A stretch of DNA of 48,581 nucleotides from Dichelobacter nodosus (GCA_020720085.1 DYPE01000003.1:15520-64100); one strand, 5' to 3'; counted from the first letter of the stretch, positions 1-8,879 are shown. Made by a program: numbers and translations. Notes: generated from the sequence alone by a model not told the origin.

Positions 1-464
1 AGGCCCACAGTCAGCGCCACGCCAATCGCGCCAATTAAGCTGAGAATCGGCGTGCCCAGCGCCAGGGTGAGCACCAATGCACCAATTGCTTCGCTGGGCA
101 AATACAGCAATACGCCCAGCAATGGCGCGGCAATTATCAACGGCAGGCCGGTGACCAGCCAATGCGCCAACACTTTGGCCAGCACCAGCAACGACAATGG
201 GTGATGGCTGAGCGCCATTTGTTCCAACGCGCCATCGCTAAAATCCGAACGAAACATGGTTTCCAGCGACAGCATGGCCGCCAGCAGGGCGGCCACCCAG
301 ATTACGCCAGGGGCCAGCAATTGCAGGGTTTGGGGCTGCGGGCCAATGCCCAGCGGAAATAAACTGACCACAATCACGAAAAAAATCAAAGGATTGATTA
401 ATTCGGCGCGATGGCGGTAGGCCAATGTCAAATCGCGGCGTAAAATAATAAAAAAAGCGTGCAT
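1..464 (-). CDS. ccmB: Heme exporter protein CcmB (3' end beyond window)
   Basis: CcmB is the membrane subunit of the CcmABCD complex, which releases holo-CcmE during c-type cytochrome maturation in the inner membrane. The minus-strand frame from the ATG at 464 gives about 154 residues before the left window edge, of the roughly 220 usual for the family. It starts MHAFFIILRRDLTLAYRHRA and then shows the CcmB hallmarks INPLIFFVIVVSLFPLGIGP, APGVIWVAALLAAMLSLE and LAHWLVTGLPLIIAAPLLG, forming several hydrophobic segments. An AGGA-like ribosome site precedes the ATG. The gene upstream is a divergent exporter gene rather than the ccmA ATPase that normally comes first, so ccmA must lie elsewhere. 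The family call is firm. Confidence 0.93.
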   Translation of the reverse strand, partial: MHAFFIILRRDLTLAYRHRAELINPLIFFVIVVSLFPLGIGPQPQTLQLLAPGVIWVAALLAAMLSLETMFRSDFSDGALEQMALSHHPLSLLVLAKVLAHWLVTGLPLIIAAPLLGVLLYLPSEAIGALVLTLALGTPILSLIGAIGVALTVG

Positions 465-584
465 ACTGTTCCTGTCCGTCTACAAAAGCGTGCAACCCGC
501 GCGGAAAAATGCGAATATCTTACCGCAATTGGCTGGACGCCTCTCATTATTTTTATAGGAATTTGTCGGCATGGATGAAAAATC
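465..584. promoter_or_regulatory. Divergent intergenic region, ccmB / macA-like
   Basis: These 120 bases separate the start codons of two divergent genes and should hold both promoters. On the plus strand TTGGCT (529-534) and TTTATA (552-557) are 17 bases apart and could be a weak sigma-70 promoter for the adaptor gene. No clear hexamer pair was found for ccmB. Confidence 0.3.
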
Positions 585-1856
585 ATGAATTCTCCCACTG
601 AGTTGGAGCGTGTATTAGAATTAGGGCCGCACGCGCCGCGCCGGGGCTGGCTGCGTTTTACGTTGCTGTTGACTACGCTCATTGCGGTGGCAACCTTCGC
701 GCTGGTGCGCTACACGCCGGAAAACCTTGGCCCGCGCTTCAAAACTGCCACCGCCGCACGTGGCAATTTGACCGTGTTGGTAACCGCCACTGGCGCGTTG
801 CAGCCGCGCACGCAAGTTGATGTAGGCACAGAAGTTTCTGGCACGGTAGCCGAAGTGTTGGCCGATTACAATGGCCAGGTGCAAGCTGGCCAAACGCTGG
901 CGCGGCTGGATACCACCAAGTTGGAAGCGCAAGCCGCGCAATCGCGCGCCAGCTTGGCCTTAAACGAGGCTAGGCTGCAAGATGCCCAGGCCGCTTTGCA
1001 GGAAGCGCGCAATACCTTGACGCGCTACCGCGAAATGCGCAAGCAAAGCCAAAATAGCTTGCCCTCGGAGCAGGACTTGGACGCGGCGGATGCCAAATTC
1101 AAACGCGCCCAGGCCAGCGAAGCCATCGCACACGCCCAAATCGCTGAAGCACGTGCCAAACTGCAATTGGATGAAACCAACCTAGCCAAAGCAGTGATCC
1201 GCGCGCCGATTTCCGGCGTGGTGCTGGCGCGCTTGGTGGAGCCAGGGCAAACCGTGGCAGCCTCATTGCAAGCGCCGGTGTTGTTCCGCTTGGCAGAAGA
1301 TTTAGCGCGCATGGAATTGCAAGTGGACGTGGATGAGGCTGACGTGGGCCAGACGCAAGCAGGCCAGGAAGCCACATTCAGCGTGGATGCCTATCCAGAC
1401 CGCAAGTTTCAAGCGCGCGTCACACAAGTGCGTTACGCGCCGCAAAGCGTGAACAACGTGGTCACTTACAAAGCGTTGCTGGCGGTGGACAACGCCGATT
1501 TAGCGCTACGTCCAGGCATGACAGCCACTGCCGACATCATGGTGCGCCAAATTGAACATGCTTTGCTGGTACCCAACGCGGCGTTGCGGTTTATTCCGCC
1601 CACCACCACCGCCAAAGTCGAACAACGCGATTTTCTATCCATGTTATTGTCACGCCGTCCCCCCAACCGTCCAAACCGCGCTGATAGCGCGGCAAAAAAC
1701 AACGCGCAACGGGTATGGGTACTGGGTGGAGACGGCCAACCCAAGGAAATTGCAGTCAAACTGGGGGCCAGTGATGGACGGATGAGCGAGATAATCAGCG
1801 GCGAGCTGACAGAAGGCGCGCAAATCTTGTTGGAAACGCTGAAAAATCCCTCATGA
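585..1856 (+). CDS. MacA-like periplasmic adaptor (HlyD/RND-MFP family)
   Basis: This 423-residue periplasmic adaptor of the MacA branch would link an inner-membrane ABC transporter to an outer-membrane TolC-type channel. An N-terminal membrane anchor (about residues 22-41) is followed by a lipoyl half-motif (TEVSGTVAEVLADYNGQVQAG), a long alpha-helical hairpin rich in Ala, Gln and Glu (about 105-200), the second lipoyl half (VIRAPISGVVLARLVEPGQTV), and beta-barrel and membrane-proximal domains. The ATG at 585 has only a weak GGA upstream. Its stop overlaps the ATG of the next gene by four bases (ATGA), so the two are translationally coupled. The matching permease is absent (see 2542-2565), so it is doubtful that the exporter works as a conventional tripartite pump. 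Confidence 0.88.
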   Translation: MNSPTELERVLELGPHAPRRGWLRFTLLLTTLIAVATFALVRYTPENLGPRFKTATAARGNLTVLVTATGALQPRTQVDVGTEVSGTVAEVLADYNGQVQAGQTLARLDTTKLEAQAAQSRASLALNEARLQDAQAALQEARNTLTRYREMRKQSQNSLPSEQDLDAADAKFKRAQASEAIAHAQIAEARAKLQLDETNLAKAVIRAPISGVVLARLVEPGQTVAASLQAPVLFRLAEDLARMELQVDVDEADVGQTQAGQEATFSVDAYPDRKFQARVTQVRYAPQSVNNVVTYKALLAVDNADLALRPGMTATADIMVRQIEHALLVPNAALRFIPPTTTAKVEQRDFLSMLLSRRPPNRPNRADSAAKNNAQRVWVLGGDGQPKEIAVKLGASDGRMSEIISGELTEGAQILLETLKNPS

Positions 1857-2545
1857 ACGCACTCATTGCCTTGCGCGATTTGCGCAAAACCTATGGCCGG
1901 GGCGAAGCTGCCATGCAAGCCTTGCGCGGTGTGGATTTAGAAATTCGCCCGGGCGAATTTGTGGCAGTCATGGGGCCTAGCGGTTGCGGCAAATCCACTT
2001 GCATGAACATTCTCGGCTGCCTAGATACGCCCACCAGCGGCGCTTATTATTTTCAAGGTGTGGAAGTGGGCGGCCTTAGCCGCGACCAACGCGCCCGCTT
2101 GCGCCGCCATTATCTTGGCTTTGTTTTTCAGGGCTTTAACTTGCTGCATCGCACCTCAGCGCTGGAAAATGTCGAATTGCCGCTGATTTACCGGGGAATG
2201 CCCGCCAGCACGCGCCACCACAAAGCGCGCGAGGCGCTGGCAGTGGTTGGTTTGCATGGCTGGGAACGCCATACGCCAGCGGAATTGTCCGGCGGTCAGC
2301 AACAGCGCGTGGCCATTGCCCGTGCCATTGTTACTGAGCCGAGTGTACTGCTCGCCGATGAACCCACTGGCAATCTGGATTCGGCGCGCAGTAAAGAAAT
2401 CATGGAGTTGCTGTGCCGTTTTAACCGCGAGCACGGCTTGACCATCGTCATGGTCACCCATGAGCCAGACATGGCGGCCTATGCGGGGCGCACCGTGCAC
2501 TTTAAGGATGGCGTGGTGGAAAGAGACAGCCAGGTGGTTCCATGA
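1853..2545 (+). CDS. ABC transporter ATP-binding protein, MacB/LolD type
   Basis: This 230-residue ATPase belongs to the MacB/LolD/FtsE-like group that powers export of lipoproteins, peptides or macrolides. It has Walker [10 protein letters not shown] (about residues 42-50), a Q-loop in VFQGFNLL, the signature [14 protein letters not shown], Walker [13 protein letters not shown] and the H-loop in VMVTHE. It overlaps the adaptor gene upstream by four bases. Its own stop is overlapped by a second ATGA at 2542-2545, exactly where a MacB-type permease gene would begin. That reading frame ends after seven codons and hrpB follows. The ATPase itself looks intact, so either the permease is encoded elsewhere or the module is decaying. 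Confidence 0.9.
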   Translation: MNALIALRDLRKTYGRGEAAMQALRGVDLEIRPGEFVAVMGPSGCGKSTCMNILGCLDTPTSGAYYFQGVEVGGLSRDQRARLRRHYLGFVFQGFNLLHRTSALENVELPLIYRGMPASTRHHKAREALAVVGLHGWERHTPAELSGGQQQRVAIARAIVTEPSVLLADEPTGNLDSARSKEIMELLCRFNREHGLTIVMVTHEPDMAAYAGRTVHFKDGVVERDSQVVP

Positions 2546-2565
2546 CCTTGTATATGAATTTATAA
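2542..2565 (+). pseudogene. Possible remnant start of a MacB-type permease gene
   Basis: An ATG at 2542 overlaps the ATPase stop as ATGA and encodes only MTLYMNL before TAA. MacB/FtsX-type permeases commonly begin with a similar short Met-Thr/Lys-Leu stretch before the first membrane helix. The most economical reading is that the permease was deleted just after its first codons, with the junction between about 2557 and 2576. It could instead be a chance minigene that couples translation into hrpB. Confidence 0.4.
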
Positions 2566-2575
2566 CGGTGACTCG

Positions 2576-5131
2576 TTGCAATATAATCCCTTGACTGTTC
2601 AAGTACATCCATCTACCCCCCTCCCGATAGACGCGGTTCTCCCCGAACTGCGCGCGCAACTTTCCAGTCATTCCAATGTGGTACTGCAAGCCCCGCCTGG
2701 CGCGGGCAAAACCACCCGTGTGCCGCCAGCCCTGCTCGGCGAGGACTGGCTGGCTGGGCAAACCATTCTGATGCTCGAACCGCGCCGCCTGGCCGCGCGG
2801 GCCGCTTGTGCGCGCATGGCGGCTGAACGCGGCGAAGCGGTCGGCGAGACCATAGGCTACCGCATCCGTTTTGATACCCAGATTTCCGCCCGCACCCGCA
2901 TCGAAGTCCTGACCGAGGGCATCCTCACCCGCCGCTTGCAGCAAGACCCCGGCCTGGAAGGCGTGGGCCTGGTGATTTTCGACGAATACCACGAGCGCAG
3001 TTTACACGCCGATCTGGCCCTGGCGCTGTGTCTGGACGCGCAGGCGGGCTTGCGCGAGGATTTGAAGATTTTAGTCATGTCGGCCACCCTGGACGGCGCG
3101 GCGGTCTCCCGCACCCTGAGCTTGTCGAAGGGCGCGCCCATCGTGCGCAGCGAAGGCCGTGCCTGGCCGGTGGAAATCCGCTATCAGCCGGTGGCAGACG
3201 AGAAAAAAATCGCTGATAACCTGAGCCAGGCGGTGCTGAAAATCCTGTTGCAAACGCAGGGCGACGTGCTGGCTTTTCTGCCCGGCACCGGCGAAATCCG
3301 CCGCGTGATGCAAAACCTGCAAGCTGGAGGATTGCCGCCTGAGTTGGATTTGGTGCCGCTGTACGGGGATTTGTCCAAACCGGATCAGGATCACGCCATT
3401 CGCCCCGCGCCCTTGGGCCGCAGAAAACTGGTGCTGTCAACCCCGATTGCCGAGACCAGCCTGACTATCGAAGGGGTCAGCGTGGTGGTGGACAGCGGTT
3501 GGCAGCGGCGACCCGCGTTCGATCCGCGCTCCGGCCTGAGCAAGCTGGTATTGCAGCGGATTTCGCAAGCCTCGGCGGATCAGCGCGCAGGCCGCGCCGG
3601 ACGCCTGGGGCCGGGGCAGTGTTTCAGATTGTGGAGCCAGCAACTCAATTTGCGTCCGCACACCTTGCCGGAAATTCTCGACGCTGATCTGGCACCGCTG
3701 GCCCTGGAACTGGCGGCCTGGGGCGTGGCGGATCCGCTCGCCCTGGTTTGGTTCGATCCGCCGCCGTCTGGCGCGCTGGCTCAGGCCAGGGCGTTGTTGC
3801 GCGCGCTGGACGCGCTGGACGATCAAGGCCGCATCACCGAACTGGGCCGACGCATGGCAGCCTGGCCGGTGCATCCGCGTTTGGCCCATCTGTTATGCCG
3901 GGCGGAGGCGTTCGGCTGGCAGGATTTGGCCTGTGACTTGGCCGCGCTGTTGTCTGAACGCGACATTTTGCGTGGAGCAAAAGAAGCTGATTTGGAGTTG
4001 CGTTGGCGGGTATTGCGCGAGTGCCGGGCGCAAAAACCTGGCAGGTCTGACGTGGAGGCTTGCGCCCAAGTGGTGAAACTCAGCCGGGAGTTGCGGCGGC
4101 GTTGCGGAAAAAACACGCAGAATCAAACCGCCGAAAATCTTGGCATCCTCCTCGCCTTTGCCTATCCCGACCGTATTGCCCAGCGGCGCGGCCCTTCGGC
4201 TGCTTCGACAGGCTCAGCAACCGCAGCCATTGCTTACCGCTTGTCCAACGGACGAGGCGCGGCGTTGCCCGCTGGCGATCCACTGGGCAAAGAAGAGTGG
4301 CTGGTGGTGGCGGATTTAGACGCAGGCGAACGCGAGGCGCGGATTTATTTGGCAGCCAGTGTGCGCTTGGCAGATTTGCGTGAATACCTGGCCGCCGACC
4401 TCCGTTGGGAAACCGTGGTGGCCTGGGAAAACGGCGCAGTAGCCGCGCGGCGCGAGGAAAAACTCGGCGCGCTTGTCCTGTCCAGCGAAAACCTCCAGTC
4501 CGTGCCGGAAGACGCGCGATTGACGACGCTAATCCAGGGCATCCGTCAGGCTGGCTTGCAGACTTTGCCGTGGACGCCGACCACGCGGCAGTGGCAGGCC
4601 AGGGTCGAGTGTTTGCGCCAATGGTTGCCAGAAGACGGCTGGCCGACAGTGAACGACGCGCATCTGTTGGACACACTGGAGGACTGGCTCGGGCCATATC
4701 TGGATAAAGTCAACCGTCTCAGCCACTTGCTACAACTGGATTTATCCGTAATTCTGCAAAGCCTGCTGGATTGGCCGCAACAGCAAGCGCTGGCGCAGGA
4801 AGCGCCGACCCATCTGACAGTGCCCAGCGGCTCGCAAATCCGCCTGGAATATGCGCCGGACGCCAGCCCACCAGTGTTGGCGGTGCGGCTTCAGGAAATG
4901 TTCGGACTGGCTGATACGCCAACTGTAGCAAAGGGCCGGGTCAACATCCTGCTGCATCTACTCTCGCCAGCCCAGCGTCCAATACAAGTGACCCAAGATT
5001 TAAAAAATTTCTGGGCGCGGACGTATCAAGAGGTCAAAAAAGAACTCAAAGGCCGCTATCCCAAGCATTACTGGCCCGACGATCCGTGGCAAGCCGTGGC
5101 AACACGGCGGATTAGGCCGAGAGAGAGTTGA
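2576..5131 (+). CDS. hrpB: ATP-dependent DEAH-box helicase HrpB
   Basis: HrpB is a DEAH-family RNA helicase of largely unknown physiological role. The 851-residue product is slightly longer than E. coli HrpB. It shows Walker A APPGAGKTT (Lys45), the DEAH variant DEYHERS, motif III SATLDG, QRAGRAGR (motif VI), a helicase-associated domain and the HrpB-specific C-terminal domain ending near YPKHYWPDDPW. The only plausible start is TTG at 2576, with GGTGA nine bases upstream. Two short palindromic repeats lie inside the coding sequence without breaking the frame (3114-3132, about residues 180-186; and 4202-4218, about residues 543-548). The gene is GC-rich, unlike the nuo block that follows. Its last 20 bases overlap the convergent rlmB gene. 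Confidence 0.93.
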   Translation: MQYNPLTVQVHPSTPLPIDAVLPELRAQLSSHSNVVLQAPPGAGKTTRVPPALLGEDWLAGQTILMLEPRRLAARAACARMAAERGEAVGETIGYRIRFDTQISARTRIEVLTEGILTRRLQQDPGLEGVGLVIFDEYHERSLHADLALALCLDAQAGLREDLKILVMSATLDGAAVSRTLSLSKGAPIVRSEGRAWPVEIRYQPVADEKKIADNLSQAVLKILLQTQGDVLAFLPGTGEIRRVMQNLQAGGLPPELDLVPLYGDLSKPDQDHAIRPAPLGRRKLVLSTPIAETSLTIEGVSVVVDSGWQRRPAFDPRSGLSKLVLQRISQASADQRAGRAGRLGPGQCFRLWSQQLNLRPHTLPEILDADLAPLALELAAWGVADPLALVWFDPPPSGALAQARALLRALDALDDQGRITELGRRMAAWPVHPRLAHLLCRAEAFGWQDLACDLAALLSERDILRGAKEADLELRWRVLRECRAQKPGRSDVEACAQVVKLSRELRRRCGKNTQNQTAENLGILLAFAYPDRIAQRRGPSAASTGSATAAIAYRLSNGRGAALPAGDPLGKEEWLVVADLDAGEREARIYLAASVRLADLREYLAADLRWETVVAWENGAVAARREEKLGALVLSSENLQSVPEDARLTTLIQGIRQAGLQTLPWTPTTRQWQARVECLRQWLPEDGWPTVNDAHLLDTLEDWLGPYLDKVNRLSHLLQLDLSVILQSLLDWPQQQALAQEAPTHLTVPSGSQIRLEYAPDASPPVLAVRLQEMFGLADTPTVAKGRVNILLHLLSPAQRPIQVTQDLKNFWARTYQEVKKELKGRYPKHYWPDDPWQAVATRRIRPRES
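3114..3132 (+). repeat. Short palindromic repeat, copy 1 (in hrpB)
   Basis: The sequence CCCTGAGCTTGTCGAAGGG is a member of the dispersed imperfect palindromic family with core GAGCTTGTCGAAG, known from many proteobacterial genomes. Here it is read in frame as Leu-Ser-Leu-Ser-Lys-Gly, just after helicase motif III of HrpB. A related copy in opposite orientation is at 4202 and a degenerate one at 21418. Confidence 0.75.
4202..4218 (-). repeat. Short palindromic repeat, copy 2 (in hrpB)
   Basis: GCTTCGACAGGCTCAGC on the plus strand is the reverse complement of the CTGAGCCTGTCGAAG form of the repeat found at 3114. It is read in frame as Ala-Ser-Thr-Gly-Ser-Ala, within a low-complexity stretch (SAASTGSATAA) that interrupts the expected run from the AYPDRIAQRRG segment into YRLSNGRGA. 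Confidence 0.7.
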
Positions 5132-5891
5132 TTGGCGCACGCAATTGATTTCTTTGCCGTACAGCTTCAAATAAAAAAATACCCGTGGCAACAGAAACAT
5201 TTAGGCTTTCTACTTGCCCATTCATTGGAATGGCAGCAAGGTATGTACAATGTTCGCGGGTAGATTTTCTCAGCCCTTTCTCTTCCCCTCCCATCACCAC
5301 AACCAAAGGCTGGGCTAGAGGAACTTCATACAAGCGTTTTTCCGCAGTTCCGTCGGCCCCCACCACAATAAAGCCTCGCTCTAGAAAAGCTTCCAATACA
5401 CGATTTATATTAACCGCTTGAGCTATCGACAAGGTTTCTGCCGCACCGCAGGCAATTTTACGAACAGTAGGTGTAACCTCCACGCTACGGTGGCGCGTTA
5501 AAACGACTAAATTAACGCCGGCTGCATCCGCGCTACGTAAGCAAGCCCCTAAATTATGAGGGTCCTGTATTTCTTCTAATACAAGAATTAATGGCGGGGG
5601 AGTAAGGGATTCGATTAAATCTGGAATATTACTGTCACCCATCATAGATAGCTGCGATTGTTTTTTACAACGTGCAGCGATACCCTGGTGTTGGCGACTT
5701 CCAGTAAGGTTATCAAGCGTCTTGCGAGGAACACAATGAATAGGAATGGCATGACGCTGCGCTATATCAAGAATAGGATCAATTTTTTTATCTTGGCGTC
5801 CATCTAACCGCCAAATCTCTAGTACTATGGGTAATTGATGTTCTAACAATTTTAGTGTGGAATGCACCCCAAAAATAAACTCGCTGGCCAT
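5112..5891 (-). CDS. rlmB: 23S rRNA (guanosine-2'-O)-methyltransferase RlmB
   Basis: RlmB methylates the 2'-O of a conserved guanosine (G2251 in E. coli) in 23S rRNA. The 259-residue protein has an N-terminal L30e-like substrate-binding domain (about 1-80) and a C-terminal SPOUT/TrmH domain. The three SPOUT motifs are visible: EIQDPHNLGACLRSADAAGV, VVVMGGEEKGLRK and IPMNGQVESLNVSVATGIFL, which form the knotted SAM site. No strong ribosome site precedes the ATG. The gene starts 18 bases after the nuoN stop on the same strand, so it is probably the last gene of the nuo transcript. This is unusual, because rlmB commonly pairs with rnr. Its 3' end overlaps hrpB by 20 bases. Confidence 0.94.
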   Translation of the reverse strand: MASEFIFGVHSTLKLLEHQLPIVLEIWRLDGRQDKKIDPILDIAQRHAIPIHCVPRKTLDNLTGSRQHQGIAARCKKQSQLSMMGDSNIPDLIESLTPPPLILVLEEIQDPHNLGACLRSADAAGVNLVVLTRHRSVEVTPTVRKIACGAAETLSIAQAVNINRVLEAFLERGFIVVGADGTAEKRLYEVPLAQPLVVVMGGEEKGLRKSTREHCTYLAAIPMNGQVESLNVSVATGIFLFEAVRQRNQLRAPINSLSA

Positions 5892-5909
5892 ATCAGCATG
5901 ACCAACAGC

Positions 5910-7343
5910 TTATTGCATAATAAAAATACATGCTTGCATCAGCCAACTGGGGAATAGCCCTAGCAATAATATTGTAATTGCATTAATGCTAATTGCTGTA
6001 TTAAAGTCCTGACTGGTATTGATTTCTATATTGCGTCCCGGCTTATCAAAATACATTAACTTAATTACACGCAAATAATAAAATGCGCCAATAACAGAAA
6101 AAATAACAGCATATACCGCCAACCATATATATCCTGCCTGTACCACTTGCAACAAAACAGACCATTTAGCCCAAAATCCTAATAAAGGAGGAACACCGGC
6201 CATTGATAACATAACAATGAGCATAATAAACGCCTGCCAAGAATTTTTCTCGTTTAATCCCTTATAGTCTTCTAATTGATCTGCCTCAAAATTTGCCTGA
6301 CTGAGCAATAAGATTATACCAAAACTACCCAACCCCATTAACACATAAGAAGAAATGTAGAATAATGATGCGGAATAGCCAGATACATTTCCTGTTAAAA
6401 CACCCAATAACAAAAATCCAACATGAGATATTGCTGAATAGGCGAGCATCCTTTTTATATTAGTCTGTGCAATTGCAACAGTATTGCCAAAACCAATTGA
6501 TAAAACTGCTAAAAAAATTAGCATTTCACTCCAGTCAGCCTGCATTGGTTGCAATCCATCCACCAATAAACGCATCATCATTGCAAACGCAGCAAGTTTA
6601 GGCGCTGTACTAATAAATAAGCCGATGGGCGTTACAGAACCCTGATAAACATCAGGAACCCAAGCGTGGAATGGTACGGCACCAAGCTTAAATGCAATGC
6701 CTGTAACAATGAAAACCATTCCAACAACAACAAGAGTTTTATCGCCTTGCAATTCACTCGTTACTTTATGGATGACTTCTAAAGATAGAGAACCTGTAGC
6801 TCCATATATCATTGACATTCCATATAGCAATAATCCTGATGCCAAAGCACCAAGTACAAAATATTTCATAGCTGCTTCGGAAGCTTGGCCTGATTTCCTT
6901 TGGAAAGCGACTAAACCATATAAAGAGAGCGATAATAATTCTAATCCTAAATATATAGTAATAAAATGCATCGCGGAAGTCATTATTAACATTCCCGCAA
7001 CAGAAGTTAATATCAAAAAGAAATATTCTCCTTTTAATAAACCTCTATGATAAAGATAATCCTTTGAGTATAACAAGACCACTGCGGACACTAGACAAAT
7101 CATTACTTTTAAAAAAGCACTTAACTTATCGCTCACAACAGTTGAATGTAGGGCTAATACAGAATCAGCCGTCATGGTAGCATAGGCTAATGATGCAGAA
7201 ATCAAGAGGGATATTTGAGAAATATGATACAAAATATTACTTTGACTTTTATCATTCATAAATGCACTAGCTAGAAGTATCGCGCAGCTTGCACTTAATA
7301 TAAAGATTTCTGGCAATATATAATACAACTGGTCTATATTCAT
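5910..7343 (-). CDS. nuoN: NADH-quinone oxidoreductase subunit N
   Basis: NuoN is one of the three antiporter-like proton-pumping subunits in the membrane arm of complex I. The 477-residue protein is almost entirely hydrophobic, with about 13-14 predicted helices. It carries the family core GIAFKLGAVPFHAWVPDVYQ (functional Lys and His in the middle helix), NIKRMLAYSAISHVGFLLLG and MAGVPPLLGFWAKW. It lies 12 bases downstream of nuoM. Base composition is very AT-rich (about 33% GC in a sampled line). Confidence 0.96.
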   Translation of the reverse strand: MNIDQLYYILPEIFILSASCAILLASAFMNDKSQSNILYHISQISLLISASLAYATMTADSVLALHSTVVSDKLSAFLKVMICLVSAVVLLYSKDYLYHRGLLKGEYFFLILTSVAGMLIMTSAMHFITIYLGLELLSLSLYGLVAFQRKSGQASEAAMKYFVLGALASGLLLYGMSMIYGATGSLSLEVIHKVTSELQGDKTLVVVGMVFIVTGIAFKLGAVPFHAWVPDVYQGSVTPIGLFISTAPKLAAFAMMMRLLVDGLQPMQADWSEMLIFLAVLSIGFGNTVAIAQTNIKRMLAYSAISHVGFLLLGVLTGNVSGYSASLFYISSYVLMGLGSFGIILLLSQANFEADQLEDYKGLNEKNSWQAFIMLIVMLSMAGVPPLLGFWAKWSVLLQVVQAGYIWLAVYAVIFSVIGAFYYLRVIKLMYFDKPGRNIEINTSQDFNTAISINAITILLLGLFPSWLMQACIFIMQ

Positions 7344-7355
7344 AAAGATAGAAAA

Positions 7356-8870
7356 CTATAATTTTGACTGCGTGACGTGGACCAACAATTGTTCAATAGT
7401 CGGATGCATTATTTCCAATAGTGGATTTGGGTAAATTCCAAAAAATAAGATAACGATAGCTAAGGTTCCTAAAATTAGTTGTTCTCTTAATGTAATATCA
7501 GATAACTTGGCTACATTTTCATTTGCTACTACACCAAACATTACCCGTTTTATCATCCATAAAGTGTAAGCGGCTCCAAGAATTAAAGTAGTAGCCGCAA
7601 TAAAAGCCACCCAGAAATTAGCTTGCATACTAGCTAAAATCACCAGGAATTCACCGACAAATCCAGATGTACCTGGCAAGCCAGCATTTGCCATAGCAAA
7701 TATTACCAAAAATAAAGTAAACTTTGGCATCATATTAGCGACACCACCATAATCTGCAATTTGTCTACTATGCATGCGGTCATATAATACACCTACACAT
7801 AAAAACAATGCGCCAGAAATAAATCCATGGGAAACCATTTGTACTATACCGCCCTCTATAGCCATAATGGCACCATTGGGTAAACCAGTATTATCCACAA
7901 TTTGAAATATCACAAAAAAACCCAATGTGACAAATCCCATATGCGCAATTGAAGAATAGGCGATTAGTTTTTTCATGTCCTGCTGCATGAGCGCAATTAG
8001 ACTAATATAAACAACAGCTATCAATGAAATACCTATAATAAACCAATCCAATTCCTTACTTGCATCCGGTGTAATAGGTAGAGAGAATCTTAAAAACCCA
8101 TAAGTTCCCATCTTTAACATAATTGCAGCTAGGATCACAGAGCCTCCCGTAGGAGCTTCAACATGAGCATCAGGCAACCAGGTATGTACTGGCCACATAG
8201 GTACCTTTACTGCAAAAGCCACAAAAAATGCGATAAAGATTAAAATTTGTTCAGTAAATCCTAAAGCTTGCTGATGAAAAGAAAGAATAGAAAAGCTCCC
8301 TGTTTTCGAAAAAAGATATAACAATGCAATTAACATTAATACAGAGCCAAAAAAAGTATATAGAAAAAATTTAACTGTTGCGTATATTCTATTATACCCG
8401 CCCCATATACCAATAATTAAAAACATAGGTATTAACATTGCTTCCCATAACACATAAAATAGAATGGCGTCTAATGCTGCAAATACACCATTCATGAGAC
8501 CAGTCATAATAAGAAATGCAGACATATAATGAGAAACCTTATATTGAATTACATTCCAGGCCGAAATAATCACTAAAATTGTAACAAAGCTAGTTAATAT
8601 AATCATAGGCATAGAAATACCATCCACACCTAATGCATATTGAATCTGAAATACAGGAATCCATTCTATACTCTCAACAAACTGCATGGATGGACTATGA
8701 ATATCAAAACCAATATATAAAAAAAATGACAATACAAATGTAAGTATAGAAAAAACAAGAGCAACAGGACGAATTGCTGCTTCAGAATTTCGGCCAAGTA
8801 ATAGCAGCCAAATACCCCCAATAATAGGAACCCAAATAAGGAGACTCAGCAAAGGAAAATTTGACAACAT
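7356..8870 (-). CDS. nuoM: NADH-quinone oxidoreductase subunit M
   Basis: NuoM is an antiporter-like membrane subunit of complex I that carries one proton channel. The 504-residue product has multiple helices, the early YALGVDGISMPMIILTSF segment, the conserved Glu in YVLWEAMLIPMFLIIG, VKVPMWPVHTWLPDAHVEAP, and DMKKLIAYSSIAHMGFVTLG. The stop of nuoL lies ten bases upstream of the ATG. The length matches the usual family size of about 490-510. Confidence 0.96.
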   Translation of the reverse strand: MLSNFPLLSLLIWVPIIGGIWLLLLGRNSEAAIRPVALVFSILTFVLSFFLYIGFDIHSPSMQFVESIEWIPVFQIQYALGVDGISMPMIILTSFVTILVIISAWNVIQYKVSHYMSAFLIMTGLMNGVFAALDAILFYVLWEAMLIPMFLIIGIWGGYNRIYATVKFFLYTFFGSVLMLIALLYLFSKTGSFSILSFHQQALGFTEQILIFIAFFVAFAVKVPMWPVHTWLPDAHVEAPTGGSVILAAIMLKMGTYGFLRFSLPITPDASKELDWFIIGISLIAVVYISLIALMQQDMKKLIAYSSIAHMGFVTLGFFVIFQIVDNTGLPNGAIMAIEGGIVQMVSHGFISGALFLCVGVLYDRMHSRQIADYGGVANMMPKFTLFLVIFAMANAGLPGTSGFVGEFLVILASMQANFWVAFIAATTLILGAAYTLWMIKRVMFGVVANENVAKLSDITLREQLILGTLAIVILFFGIYPNPLLEIMHPTIEQLLVHVTQSKL

Positions 8871-8879
8871 GTCACTACC

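Noticed and set aside
238-495. 85-residue minus-strand open frame near the left edge
   Set aside because: The ccmB frame read from 464 matches the CcmB family throughout. This one is an out-of-frame shadow.
2156-2992. 278-residue open frame on the minus strand
   Set aside because: It lies antisense across the ATPase and hrpB genes and has no recognisable domain. Both sense genes are clear homologues.
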